Source: Myxococcus sp. RHSTA-1-4
GTDB lineage: Bacteria > Myxococcota > Myxococcia > Myxococcales > Myxococcaceae
Assembly: GCF_020037125.1 (NCBI RefSeq)
Contig: NZ_JAIQDG010000034.1
Location: 53,116 to 117,115, forward strand
Direction: 5' to 3'
Length of the DNA stretch: 64,000 bases
Shown one piece after another: positions 1 to 8,410 of the stretch. Under the pieces are notes generated by a model that searched no databases, was not told where the DNA came from, and saw only the letters and a list, made by a program, of their open reading frames with translations. Every line of letters begins with the position of its first letter. Position 1 is the stretch's first letter. Made by a program: the position numbers and the translations under genes.

Positions 1-293
1 ACCACGAGCACGCAGACACCCACGTCCTTCCGGAACGAGGGCCGCTGCCAGCGCAGCAGCACGTTCGTCTCCGGGTAGCGGCGGAGCGCGTCCGCGGCCG
101 CCTTGGCCACCAGGTGCGTCACCGTGAAGCGGCGTCCCGTGCGCGCGCGGTACGCCTCGAGGTACGCGAGCGCCCGCTCCATGCGCACCTCCAGCGCCGC
201 GTAGGCACTGGGGTCCCTGGGCGCGCGCCACGTCCCCAGCGCGAGCTTGCGGAAGGCGCCGGGCGGCGGCGCTGGCTTCAGGTCGAGATTCAC
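1..293 (-). CDS. 2-oxo acid dehydrogenase E2-type acyltransferase domain protein (partial)
   Basis: The gene runs off the left edge; about 97 N-terminal residues are visible, read from a GTG at 293 (VNLDLKPAPPPGAFRKLAL). The segment with KLALGTW, R-x-E-RALAYLEAY, FTVTHLVAKAAADALRRYPETN and the start of DVGVCVLVV matches the beginning of the catalytic (CoA-dependent acyltransferase) domain of lipoamide acyltransferases. No lipoyl domain or peripheral-subunit-binding domain precedes it, so this looks like a stand-alone catalytic domain rather than a full pyruvate or branched-chain dehydrogenase E2. The active-site His-x3-Asp-Gly would lie beyond the window, so activity cannot be judged. It is divergent from the DUF1684 gene at 420. 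Confidence 0.75.
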   Translation of the reverse strand, partial: MNLDLKPAPPPGAFRKLALGTWRAPRDPSAYAALEVRMERALAYLEAYRARTGRRFTVTHLVAKAAADALRRYPETNVLLRWQRPSFRKDVGVCVLV

Positions 294-419
294 GGGTGGA
301 CTCCCGCTTCGCACGGAGCGTGCGCCCCTGCAACCTCGCGCTCCTGCGCCGCGCGCGCCGTCCTGTTAGACAGGGGCCACCGGAGCCGGACGCGGCTCCC
401 CCTGACCGAGGCACACGAC

Positions 420-1358
420 ATGACGCCCCTCGCCCTGGCCCTGTCTCTCGCCCTCAACGCCACGCCGCCCGCCAAGGCGGCGACTCCCCCACCCCGTCCC
501 GCCGCCAAGACGAACATGACCGCCGCCGCCCAGAAGCCCGCCGCCGAAGACCTCGCCACGTCCACCCGTGCCTGGCAGGAGGAGCGCCTCAAGAGCCTCC
601 AGTCCGAGGACGGCTGGCTCACCCTGGTGGGGCTGTTCTGGCTGAAGGAGGGCGAGCAGACCGCCGGCTCCGCGCCGGAGAGCGACCTCGACTTCCCGCA
701 GGGCACGCCCGCGAAGCTGGGCACCTTCACGCGCGAGGGGAACACCGCCAGCTTCCAGCCCGCGCCCGGTGTGGCGCTCACGCTCGATGGGAAGCCCTTC
801 ACCGGGGGCGCGCTCCAGTCGGATGAGAAGGGCGCGCCGGACGTGCTGAAGCTCGGCAGCCTCAGCCTCCAGGTCATCCTGCGCGGAGACAAGCTGGGCG
901 TGCGCGTGAAGGACATGGAGGCGCCCGCGCGCAAGCAGTTCCATGGCATCCCCACCTACCCGGCGAGCGCCGCGTGGCGTGTCGAGGCACGCTTCGAGCC
1001 CTCGGAGACGCCGCGCACCATCTCGGTGCCGAACGTGCTGGGCAACGTGGAGGAGATGAAGGTGCCGGGCACGCTGGTCTTCACGGTGAATGGCAAGGAG
1101 CACCGGCTGACGCCCGTGGAGGGCGGCGAGCAGCTGTTCATCATCTTCGCGGACGAGACCAACCGCGACGCCACCTACGGCGCGGGCCGCTTCCTCTACG
1201 CCGACATGCCGAAGGACGGGCGCGTGGTGCTGGACTTCAACCGCGCCTACAACCCGCCCTGCGCCTTCACCCGCTTCGCCACCTGCCCGCTCCCCCCGCG
1301 CGGCAACCGGCTCGCCCTGCGCGTGGAGGCCGGCGAGAAGCGGTACGGGGACCACTGA
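420..1358 (+). CDS. DUF1684 family protein, probably exported
   Basis: The 312-residue product starts MTPLALALSLALNA, a short hydrophobic leader followed by an Ala/Pro-rich linker, so export is likely though the cleavage site is not clear. The body has the DUF1684 signature: WQEERLKSLQSEDGWLTLVG then LFWLKEGEQTAG near the start, and at the C-terminus FADETNRDATYGAGRFLY, then DFNRAYNPPCAFTRFATCPLP. The internal ATG at 420 is preferred over an upstream in-frame start at 114, because upstream residues are Arg-rich shadow sequence overlapping the E2 gene. DUF1684 has no established biochemical function. The gene stands alone, with HipA-like DNA downstream. Confidence 0.85.
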   Translation: MTPLALALSLALNATPPAKAATPPPRPAAKTNMTAAAQKPAAEDLATSTRAWQEERLKSLQSEDGWLTLVGLFWLKEGEQTAGSAPESDLDFPQGTPAKLGTFTREGNTASFQPAPGVALTLDGKPFTGGALQSDEKGAPDVLKLGSLSLQVILRGDKLGVRVKDMEAPARKQFHGIPTYPASAAWRVEARFEPSETPRTISVPNVLGNVEEMKVPGTLVFTVNGKEHRLTPVEGGEQLFIIFADETNRDATYGAGRFLYADMPKDGRVVLDFNRAYNPPCAFTRFATCPLPPRGNRLALRVEAGEKRYGDH

Positions 1359-1449
1359 ACGCGGCGGGATGAGGCGCGGCACACATGGAGTGAAGCCTCG
1401 CCGTCAAAATGGCTGGGAATCCATTCATCTCCAGCCGTCATTCACGGAA

Positions 1450-1465
1450 ATTATCTAGAGATAAT
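1450..1465. promoter_or_regulatory. Palindromic operator upstream of hipA-like gene
   Basis: Perfect inverted repeat ATTATCT-AG-AGATAAT, 51 bp upstream of the HipA-like start. It is A+T-rich against G+C-rich surroundings. HipB-type and other toxin-antitoxin repressors bind comparable short palindromes, so this is a likely autoregulatory site for the winged-helix domain fused to the downstream kinase. The binding partner is inference. Confidence 0.5.
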
Positions 1466-1485
1466 GGCCAGTTGCTTCCTAGAAT

Positions 1486-1519
1486 CCATTCAGGAACCGA
1501 TTCAGGAACCCATTCATGG
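1486..1519 (+). repeat. 12-bp tandem repeat abutting hipA-like start
   Basis: Units CCATTCAGGAAC (1486), CGATTCAGGAAC (1498) and a partial CCATTCATGG (1510) are spaced exactly 12 bp apart. The last unit contains the ATG at 1516, and the AGGAA of the second unit (1504-1508) sits 7 nt before it as the ribosome binding site. The repeat could be a second operator or a translation-tuning element. Confidence 0.55.
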
Positions 1520-2817
1520 CCTCCGTGGAGCAGCTCCTCTCCGTGCTGGGTCGTCAGGTCACCGTGCGGGCCGGCGAGCTGGCCCCGCAGCTCGGCGTTT
1601 CGCAGCCGACGCTGTCGCGGCTCATCACCGCGGCGGGGGACCGCGTCCTCCGAATGGGGCGAGGCCGCGCGACGCACTACGCACGCACCCGGAGCCTGCC
1701 GGCGCTGGGGACGCGGCTCCCCATCCACCAGGTGGATGAAACGGGCCATGTGCGGCCCTACGGTGTGCTGCACCTGCTCACGGCCGGCCGTCACTGGCTC
1801 GAATCCGAGACGGGTGAAGGAGAGCTCTTCGAGGGACTCCCGCCGTTCGCGGCGGACTTGAGCCCGCAGGGCTACGTGGGCCGAAGCTTCTCCTCGCGAT
1901 ACCCGGAGCTGGACCTTCCCGTCCGCATCACCGACTGGAGCGATGACCACCGCCTCATCGCGCTGGCCCGGCGCGGAGAGGACTGTGTCGGCGACCTCAT
2001 CCTGGGTGACGAGTCGCTGAACCGCTTCCTCGAGATGGAGCCACGCTCCGCGCACCGCGACAGCTACCCCGAGCTGGCCCGGGCCTCCATGGCGGGACAG
2101 CCCGGCTCGTCCGCCGGCGGAGAGCAGCCCAAGTTCCTGACGTACGCGGAAGGCCGCCACGTCCTGGTGAAGTTCGCGGGAGGCGACGACGGCACCACCG
2201 CGCGACGGTGGAGGGACCTGCTGACCTGCGAGCACCTCGCGCTCGAAGCGGTCCGAGCAGCCGGGATTCCCGCCGCGTCCGCGAGCACGCTGGACCTGGG
2301 TGACTACCGGTTCCTGGAGGTCGAGCGCTGCGACCGCATCGGCGCGCGCGGGAGGAAGGCGCTGCTTTCACTCGGCGCCATCGATGACGAGTACTTCGGC
2401 CACCGCGACACCTGGACCCGCGCGGCACGACGCATGTCCGAGGCCCGGCTCATCTCCGAGGAGGACGCCCGGCGCATCCGCTGGCTCGACACCTTCGGGC
2501 AGCTCACCGGCAACACCGACCGGCACTTCGGCAACCTCTCCTTCTTCGTGGAGGGCCCGAAGCAGCTCCGGCTCGCGCCGGTCTACGACATGCTGCCGAT
2601 GGTGTTCGCACCCGTGGCGACGAGCGTCGTCGATCGCACCTTCGAGCCTCGGCCTCCCACCGCGGACACGCTCGACGTCTGGCCTGATGCCGCACGACAC
2701 GCGGTGGAGTACTGGACGCGGCTGGCTCGCGAGCCCGTGCTCGGCGACGCGCTTCGAGAGCACTGCGCACGGCACGGAGAAGCGGTCTCGACGCTGGTAC
2801 AACGAGCGCCGGTGTGA
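1516..2817 (+). CDS. HipA-like Ser/Thr kinase with N-terminal winged helix
   Basis: 433 residues. Residues 1-60 (QLLSVLGRQVTVRAGELAPQ, then LGVSQPTLSRLI) form a helix-turn-helix like those of DNA-binding repressors. The rest is a HipA kinase: GSSAGGEQPKF at 198-207 (the Gly-rich ATP-binding segment), K219 in VLVKF, catalytic D335 and metal-binding N340 in GNTDRHFGN, and YDMLP at 357-361. HipA family toxins phosphorylate targets such as glutamyl-tRNA synthetase and are usually paired with a separate HipB antitoxin. No hipB-like gene is next to this one, so the fused HTH may supply the repressor/antitoxin role. The palindrome at 1450 and the 12-bp repeats at 1486 support autoregulation. All key kinase residues are present, so an active enzyme is expected; the target is unknown. 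Confidence 0.9.
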   Translation: MASVEQLLSVLGRQVTVRAGELAPQLGVSQPTLSRLITAAGDRVLRMGRGRATHYARTRSLPALGTRLPIHQVDETGHVRPYGVLHLLTAGRHWLESETGEGELFEGLPPFAADLSPQGYVGRSFSSRYPELDLPVRITDWSDDHRLIALARRGEDCVGDLILGDESLNRFLEMEPRSAHRDSYPELARASMAGQPGSSAGGEQPKFLTYAEGRHVLVKFAGGDDGTTARRWRDLLTCEHLALEAVRAAGIPAASASTLDLGDYRFLEVERCDRIGARGRKALLSLGAIDDEYFGHRDTWTRAARRMSEARLISEEDARRIRWLDTFGQLTGNTDRHFGNLSFFVEGPKQLRLAPVYDMLPMVFAPVATSVVDRTFEPRPPTADTLDVWPDAARHAVEYWTRLAREPVLGDALREHCARHGEAVSTLVQRAPV

Positions 2818-2839
2818 GCCAGAGCCCGCCGCCGCGGCG

Positions 2840-3421
2840 TCAGTGCACGGCGGGCGGCTGGTCCGACGCGGCCTCGGGGGCGAGCGGCGCCTCCAGCCGC
2901 GGGGCGATGCCCCGGGACACCTGACGTAGCAGTGCCTCGCAGAACGCCGGCAGGTCGCCCGGGTTGCGCGAGGTGATGATGTTGCCGTCCTCCACCACCT
3001 CGCGGTCCACCCAGCGCGCCCCCGCGTTGAGCAGGTCCGTCTTGATGGAGGGCCACGAGGTGACGGTGCGCCCGTCCGCGATGTCCGCCTCCACCAGCAT
3101 CCACCCCGCATGGCACACGGCGGCGATGGGCTTGTCCGCGCGGAAGAAGTCCCGCACGAAGCCCACCATGCCGATGTCCGTGCGCAGGTGGTCCGGCGAG
3201 TAGCCACCCGGAATCACCAGCGCGTCGAAGTCCTTCGCGATGACGTCCTTCACCGACTTCTCGGCCTTGATGACCTCCTTGCCCTTCTTGCCCTTGAGCT
3301 GCCTGCCCGCCTCCAAGCCGATGATGACCGCCTCATGCCCGGCCTTCTTCACGGCGTCGTAGGGCACGCGAAACTCCGAGTCCTCGAAGTCGCTGTCCAC
3401 GATGAACGCGATGCGCGCCAT
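2840..3421 (-). CDS. PfpI/DJ-1 family protein (type 1 glutamine amidotransferase-like)
   Basis: 193 residues from ATG 3421 (MARIAFIVDSDFEDSEFRVP). The fold is recognised from the FEDSE acidic motif near residue 12, ALVIPGGYSPDHLR (67-80) and the nucleophile elbow AAVCHAGWMLVEA with C103-H104. This is the YhbO/PfpI branch, described as stress-related proteases, chaperones or deglycases; which activity applies here cannot be told. An in-frame extension to 3610 has no family similarity, so the shorter start is used. The C-terminus carries an extra Pro/Ala-rich tail of about 20 residues. It is convergent with the HipA-like gene, with 22 bp between them. Confidence 0.9.
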   Translation of the reverse strand: MARIAFIVDSDFEDSEFRVPYDAVKKAGHEAVIIGLEAGRQLKGKKGKEVIKAEKSVKDVIAKDFDALVIPGGYSPDHLRTDIGMVGFVRDFFRADKPIAAVCHAGWMLVEADIADGRTVTSWPSIKTDLLNAGARWVDREVVEDGNIITSRNPGDLPAFCEALLRQVSRGIAPRLEAPLAPEAASDQPPAVH

Positions 3422-3633
3422 GGGTCGCCTCCCTTTGGATGAGTGAGTGGATTTCCGTCCGGAGAAGGTGCCCACGGCCTCCGCCACCTCCAACGCGGGA
3501 GCAACCCTCCGGGCCTCGGTCGGGCCGCCCGCCTGCCCCCCGTCCCGGCCGGGATGACAGGCGCGCGTCAACCCGGCAACGCAGCCGCACGGACCCACTG
3601 GCGCACCCACGCACGGTCGACATTAATCGCCCC

Positions 3634-4800
3634 ATGCGCGCCTCCCGCCGGGTCGTCCTCTCTCTCGTGGTGCTCGCCCTCTCGGCCTCCGCCTGCCGCA
3701 AGAGCCAGTCCCAGGGCACCGCCGCCCCCCAGGAATGCATCCTCGTGGAGGAGGGCTGGGGCACGGACGGCACCGTCCCCTTCGACGTGGAGGTGGTGGC
3801 GGAAGGACTGGAGGTGCCCTGGGGCATCGCCTGGCTGCCCGGTGGCGACGCGCTCGTCACCGAGCGGCCCGGCCGCGTGCGCCTGCTCAAAGGCGGTGTC
3901 CTCCAGCCCACGCCCGTGGCCACGGTGCGAATCACCAGCACCGCCGAGGGCGGCCTGCTCGGCATCGCCGCGCACCCGGACTTCGCCTCCAACCGCCAGT
4001 TCTACCTGTACGTCACCACCGACGCCGGTGGCCCCGACGAGAACCGCATCGAGCGGTGGACGCTCTCCGAGGACCGCACCCAGGCCACCTTCGACCGGGT
4101 CATCTTCGGCGGCATCCCCTCCGCCACGTACCACGACGGCGGACGCCTGCGTTTCGGCCCGGACGGAATGCTCTACGCGGGCACCGGCGATGCCAGGGAG
4201 CCGGACCGCTCGCAGGACGTGAAGGACTCCGCCGGCAAGCTGCTGCGCCTGACGCCCGAGGGGCAGGTGCCCCAGGACAACCCCTTCCCCAACTCGCCCG
4301 CATACCTCACCGGCCTCCGCAACCTCCAGGGCTGGGACTGGAAGGATGCAAACACGCTGTACGTCACCGACCACGGCCCCAGCGGGGAGACGATGCGGCG
4401 GGGCCATGACGAGGTGAGCCTCGCCCGCCCCGGCGCCAACCTGGGCTGGCCCGGCATCTACGCGTGTGAGCTTCGAGAGGGGCAGGTGACGCCGTCCCTC
4501 ACCTTCTCGGACGCCATGCCGCCAGGCGGCGCCGCGCTCTACACCGGGAGCGCCATCTCCGAGTGGCGGGGCTCGCTCCTCATCGGCACGCTGGGCTCGC
4601 GCCACCTGCACCGGGTGGAGTTCGCCTCGGACAACCCGGCCCGGGTGGTCCGCCACGAAGTCTATCTGCGCAACACGTACGGCCGCCTGCGCGAAGTCAC
4701 CATGGGCCCGGACGGCCACCTCTACGTCACCACCAGCAACTGCGACGGGCGGGGGAACTGCGGCCCCCGCAAGGACCTCATCCTCCGCCTCAAGCGCTGA
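3634..4800 (+). CDS. Glucose/sorbosone dehydrogenase-type beta-propeller lipoprotein
   Basis: 388 residues starting MRASRRVVLSLVVLALSA with a lipoprotein signal ending S-A-S-A-C21. The mature part is a GSDH six-bladed propeller: GLEVPWGIAWLPGGDALVTE, GGLLGIAAHPDF, DGGRLRFGPDGMLYAGTGDA, then a run with GLRNLQGWDW and later VTMGPDGHLYVTTSN. Family members are PQQ-dependent aldose/sorbosone dehydrogenases (Asd/YliI type) acting in the periplasm or on the outer membrane. PQQ-binding residues cannot be confirmed by eye. It is divergent from the PfpI-type gene across 212 bp that must hold both promoters. Confidence 0.88.
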   Translation: MRASRRVVLSLVVLALSASACRKSQSQGTAAPQECILVEEGWGTDGTVPFDVEVVAEGLEVPWGIAWLPGGDALVTERPGRVRLLKGGVLQPTPVATVRITSTAEGGLLGIAAHPDFASNRQFYLYVTTDAGGPDENRIERWTLSEDRTQATFDRVIFGGIPSATYHDGGRLRFGPDGMLYAGTGDAREPDRSQDVKDSAGKLLRLTPEGQVPQDNPFPNSPAYLTGLRNLQGWDWKDANTLYVTDHGPSGETMRRGHDEVSLARPGANLGWPGIYACELREGQVTPSLTFSDAMPPGGAALYTGSAISEWRGSLLIGTLGSRHLHRVEFASDNPARVVRHEVYLRNTYGRLREVTMGPDGHLYVTTSNCDGRGNCGPRKDLILRLKR

Positions 4801-4859
4801 ACCCACTCCACAAGTACGGGCCTCGTGCATGAGCGCCCCGGTTCTGGAAGACTCGGGCC

Positions 4860-6446
4860 GTGCACCTCGAGATGCCCCTGGTCATCGGGTTGATGGTGGC
4901 GGCCATCGTCCTGGCCATCGCCGCCAAGCGCGCGCGCCTGCCCTACAACGTCGCGCTGGTGGTGGGCGGACTGCTCATCTCCGTGGGCAACCTGCTGCCC
5001 GGCGTGCCGCCCCTCAATCCGGAAGTGGTGTTCCTGGTCTGCCTGCCCGCGCTCCTGTTCGAGGGCGGCATCATGGCGGACCTGGGCGGCATCCGCGCCA
5101 ACGCCCTGCCCATCCTCGTGCTGTCCACACTGGGAATGGCGCTGGCCATTGGAGGCACCGGCGCCGCGCTGCACCTGCTCGTCGGGCTGCCGGTGTGGCC
5201 GGCGATGCTGCTGGGCGCCCTGCTGTCGGTGACGGACACCGTCTCCATCCTCTACGCCTTCCGCCGCGCCCCCGTGCCCGCGCGCCTGTCCGGCATCATC
5301 CAGGGCGAGAGCCTCTTCAACGACGGCACCGCGCTGGTGGCGTACGCGGCCATCTCCGCCGTGGTCGCCGGAGCCGCGACGCCGTCGCTGCCCCTGCTGG
5401 GCGCGCGCATCCTCGTGGCCTCGGTGGGCGGCGCGGCGGTGGGGCTCGCCCTGGGCCTGCTGGGCGGCTTCGTCATCCGCCGCACGGAGGACCCGCTGGC
5501 CGAAATCATGGTGACGACGGCCGTGGCGCTGGCCTCGTTCGTCGCGGCCGAGCAGTTCCACCTGTCCGGCGCCATCTCCGCCGTCACCGCGGGCCTCGTG
5601 GTGGGCGTCACGCTGCGGCGCGAGGTGTCCCCGCAGAGCCAGGTGGCCATCCACTCCTTCTGGGAGTACGCCACCTTCGGGGTGAACACCTTCCTCTTCC
5701 TGGCGGTGGGGCTCACCACGAAGCCGGAGACGCTGCGCGGCCACATCCCGGAGACGCTGCTGGCGGTGGCGTGCGTGTTCATCGGGCGCGCGGTGGGCAT
5801 CTACGTTCCCTTCTTCCTGATGCGCCTCGTGCGCCCGGCGGAGGCGGTGCCACCGCGCTGGCAGCACGTGTTCATCGCCGGCAACATCAAGGGCGCGCTG
5901 TCCATCGGCCTCGCGCTGGGCCTTCCGGCGGCCACGCCCGCGCGAGAGCAGCTCGTGGCCATCGCCTTCGGCGTCACGCTGGTGTCGCTGGTGGGCCAGG
6001 GGCTGATGCTCACCCGGGTGCTGAATTGGCTGGGCCTCTTCCAGCAGGACGAGGTGGCCCTGGCCATGGCCGAGCAGCGCGGGCGCCTCATCGCCAGCCG
6101 CGCGGCCCACCAGGAGCTGGAGGTGCTGCACGAGCAGGGGCTGTTGCCCCGCGCCGCGTATGACCACCTGCGCAGCGAGTACCAGGTCAACATCGCCCGC
6201 GCCGAGCGCGAGCTGCGGCGCATCAGCGAGCAGCACCTCGCGCAGGGCGCCAGGGACCTCATCGCCATGCGCCGGCGGCTCATCGACGCGGAGCGCACCG
6301 CGCTGCAGGGGGCGCGGCGCAACGGCCTCATCCCCGAGGCCACGGCGGAACACATGCTGGCGCAGTTGGATGAGCGGACGCTGTCGCTGGACAAGGTGCT
6401 GCACGGCGACGCGAGCGCCGAGAGCCACGGGAGGAAGGCGTCTTGA
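4860..6446 (+). CDS. CPA1 family Na+/H+ (or K+/H+) antiporter
   Basis: 528 residues from GTG 4860. The first 400 residues are a polytopic membrane domain of about 12 helices: LVIGLMVAAIVLAIAAKRAR, LPALLFEGGIMADL, the TDTVSILYAFRR segment, GIIQGESLFNDGTALVAYA (ion-binding ND pair) and FIAGNIKGALSIGLALGL. The last 120 residues (RLIASRAAHQELEVLHEQG onward) are a charged, helical cytoplasmic tail rich in Arg/Glu. The downstream RCK gene overlaps its stop codon, so the pair probably forms a gated transporter. Ion selectivity is not predictable from sequence. Confidence 0.92.
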   Translation: MHLEMPLVIGLMVAAIVLAIAAKRARLPYNVALVVGGLLISVGNLLPGVPPLNPEVVFLVCLPALLFEGGIMADLGGIRANALPILVLSTLGMALAIGGTGAALHLLVGLPVWPAMLLGALLSVTDTVSILYAFRRAPVPARLSGIIQGESLFNDGTALVAYAAISAVVAGAATPSLPLLGARILVASVGGAAVGLALGLLGGFVIRRTEDPLAEIMVTTAVALASFVAAEQFHLSGAISAVTAGLVVGVTLRREVSPQSQVAIHSFWEYATFGVNTFLFLAVGLTTKPETLRGHIPETLLAVACVFIGRAVGIYVPFFLMRLVRPAEAVPPRWQHVFIAGNIKGALSIGLALGLPAATPAREQLVAIAFGVTLVSLVGQGLMLTRVLNWLGLFQQDEVALAMAEQRGRLIASRAAHQELEVLHEQGLLPRAAYDHLRSEYQVNIARAERELRRISEQHLAQGARDLIAMRRRLIDAERTALQGARRNGLIPEATAEHMLAQLDERTLSLDKVLHGDASAESHGRKAS

Positions 6447-7579
6447 GGATTGTCATCGCGGGCGGAGGCCGGGTGGGCAGCGTGCTGGCGGCGCGGCTGG
6501 TGGCCGAGCAGCACACCGTCACCGTCATCGAGCGGGACGCCGCCGTCTGCAACCGCATCTTCGAGGAGGTGGGCGCGGTGACGGTGTGCGGAGACGCCAC
6601 CAACCCGCAGATTCTGGAGGCGGCGGGCATCGGCTCGGCGGACGTGGCGGCGGGCGTGCTGGCGCGCGACTCGGAGAACATGGCCTTCGCCATGCTGGTG
6701 CGCAGCGTGTCCAGCGCCCGCGTCATGGTGCGCATGCTGGACACCAGCTACCGCGAGGCCTACCGGCTGGCGGGCGTGAAGGAGCTGGTGGCGGAGGCGG
6801 AGGTGGTGGTGGCGAAGATGACCACGGCCATCGACTTCCCGCAGGTGGCCGGCACGCTGCCGCTGGGAGACGGCGACACGCTGCTGTTCGAGCTGTCCCT
6901 TCCCCTGCGCGCGCAGGTGGCGGGACAGACGGTGGCGCAGGTGCGCGCCACGCCGGGCTTCCCGCGCGAGTGCGTCTTCATCGGCGTGGTGGACCCGCAG
7001 GGCCGGGCGACGCTGCCGGAGGGGAGCACGGTGCTGCGCGCGGGGCACACCGTCATCATGGTGTCGCGGCGCTCGCAGCTCGCGGCCGCGGTGGAGTTCC
7101 TCGGCGCGGAGCCGCCCGCGGGAGCGGGGGCCGGCTCGGTGCTGGCGGCCACGCTGCGCAAGGTGGACTTCCTGGCGCCGCTGAGCGGCGAGGAGTTGGA
7201 GGCGGTGGCACGCGGCGCCGAGCACCTCCAGCACCCCGCGGGCACGGAGCTGTTCCGCCAGGGTGAGACGGGAGAGACGTTCTACGTGGTGCTGTCGGGC
7301 GAGGTGCTGCTCAAGGACGACACGGGACAGGTGGTGGCCACGGTGAAGCCGGGGGGCTTCTTCGGCGAGCTGGCGCTCTTGACGGGCGAGCCACGCACGG
7401 CCACGGCGGTGACGAGCACCGCGTGCGAGCTGGCCGCGGTAGGCCGCGAGGACTTCCGCAGCGTCGTCATGGCGAATCCGTCGGTGGCGCTGGAGATGAG
7501 CCGCATCCTCGGCGAGCGCCTGTCGCGCGCCCAGGGCGGCAAGCCGCAGCAGAAGCGCCGGAGCCTCTTCGGACGGTAG
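6443..7579 (+). CDS. TrkA-N/TrkA-C (RCK) protein with C-terminal cyclic-nucleotide-binding domain
   Basis: 378 residues. TTG start at 6443 overlaps the antiporter stop by 4 nt (TTGA), indicating translational coupling. N-terminal Rossmann fold MRIVIAGGGRVGSVLAARL with the D/E at the end of strand 2 (VIERD) fits NAD(H) binding; the middle (GTLPLGDGDTLLFELSLP to HTVIMVSRRSQL) is a TrkA-C ligand domain. Residues from about 240 (LRKVDFLAPLSGEELEAVAR) to 370 form a cNMP-binding domain with GETGETFYVVLSGEV and the phosphate-binding cassette FFGELALLTGEPRTATA, in which Glu and Arg are kept. This suggests antiporter gating by both nucleotide redox state and a cyclic nucleotide. Confidence 0.9.
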   Translation: MRIVIAGGGRVGSVLAARLVAEQHTVTVIERDAAVCNRIFEEVGAVTVCGDATNPQILEAAGIGSADVAAGVLARDSENMAFAMLVRSVSSARVMVRMLDTSYREAYRLAGVKELVAEAEVVVAKMTTAIDFPQVAGTLPLGDGDTLLFELSLPLRAQVAGQTVAQVRATPGFPRECVFIGVVDPQGRATLPEGSTVLRAGHTVIMVSRRSQLAAAVEFLGAEPPAGAGAGSVLAATLRKVDFLAPLSGEELEAVARGAEHLQHPAGTELFRQGETGETFYVVLSGEVLLKDDTGQVVATVKPGGFFGELALLTGEPRTATAVTSTACELAAVGREDFRSVVMANPSVALEMSRILGERLSRAQGGKPQQKRRSLFGR

Positions 7580-7610
7580 CGTGAGCCCGCCCCTCCAGGG
7601 CACCGGCCGG

Positions 7611-7640
7611 TTGAATGGCCGCGGGTTGCCCCGCTACGCT
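7611..7640 (+). promoter_or_regulatory. Putative sigma-70 type promoter of lipoprotein island
   Basis: TTGAAT (7611-7616), an 18-bp spacer and TACGCT (7635-7640). The predicted start is about 25 nt before the ATG at 7672. Matches are partial, so this is tentative. Confidence 0.35.
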
Positions 7641-7671
7641 CCGCGCGCGTCGGCGCACCTCCTGGAGGCAC

Positions 7672-8337
7672 ATGAAGCGGCATCCAGCACTCGCGGCACT
7701 CCTGTCACTGGCCTGGGGGATTGCTGGAATCGGATGCTCGGCGCCCAATCCCAACGTCCGGGTGAGCCGCCTGGCGGATGGACGCCTCCAGGTCGAGGGG
7801 CCTCTCGCGGGACCGTTCAAGAACACCGAGGAACTGGCCGAGGCCGCGTGTGAGCTGATGACTCGCCAGCCAGGGGCATCCGGCGGTCTTCATGGATTCG
7901 AGTACTGCGCGTTGCACTACTACTCTCCAAACGTGGGAGCCTATTTCCTCAGCTACCTTTCCGACATCCGGGACAAGCTCGACTCAAGGACCGCGAAGAC
8001 GTGTGCGATGCCACGAGCGTTGCATGACCCGCTCCATGAAGACGCCATCATCTCTGGAGGCGGCCACACACACCCGCATAACCGGCAGTTCTCCCCAGTG
8101 GATTTGAAAGGACGTTGGCGTCCCGTGCGCATTCCCGTCAGCGCGGCGGGGAAGCTCCTGCACCGCGAGCTGATGGTCTTCTTCCGGGAGAAGGCCGGCG
8201 AATGCCATGCTTACAAGTACGACTACGCCACGCGCATCGTCTCGGCCCTTCGGGCTGGGCACTGGGTGGACATCGGCCAGACCCACGGAGAGCACGGCAG
8301 CATCGAGATGTTCGAAGGAATGGACTGGCTCCCGTGA
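7672..8337 (+). CDS. Lipoprotein with JAMM-like (DUF4329-type) metal-binding motif
   Basis: 221 residues from ATG 7672, preceded by CTGGAGG. Lipoprotein signal ends G-I-G-C22. The core contains GGGHTHPHNRQFSPVDL: H132, H134, S141 and D144 match the H-x-H...S-x-x-D zinc motif of JAB/JAMM-fold hydrolases, with the short spacing seen in DUF4329-type members. A candidate upstream Glu lies at E123/E55 but is not assigned. Four other cysteines (C60, C79, C111, C178) all align with the paralogue at 8852, pointing to two disulfides in the mature exported protein. Start of a three-gene run of lipoproteins on the same strand. Substrate unknown; peptidase or nuclease-like activity is possible but unproved. 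Confidence 0.75.
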   Translation: MKRHPALAALLSLAWGIAGIGCSAPNPNVRVSRLADGRLQVEGPLAGPFKNTEELAEAACELMTRQPGASGGLHGFEYCALHYYSPNVGAYFLSYLSDIRDKLDSRTAKTCAMPRALHDPLHEDAIISGGGHTHPHNRQFSPVDLKGRWRPVRIPVSAAGKLLHRELMVFFREKAGECHAYKYDYATRIVSALRAGHWVDIGQTHGEHGSIEMFEGMDWLP

Positions 8338-8410
8338 TGCCCTGGGACGCCCCACGGGAACCGTGCTTGCCGCAACGTCCAGCACTCAATATGTTTCTCG
8401 GAGAGTTGAC

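Noticed and set aside
1464..1739. Possible small gene starting upstream of hipA (SIQEPIQEPIH)
   Set aside because: Its repeats come from the 12-bp DNA repeats and its frame overlaps the HipA-like gene out of frame without a ribosome site.
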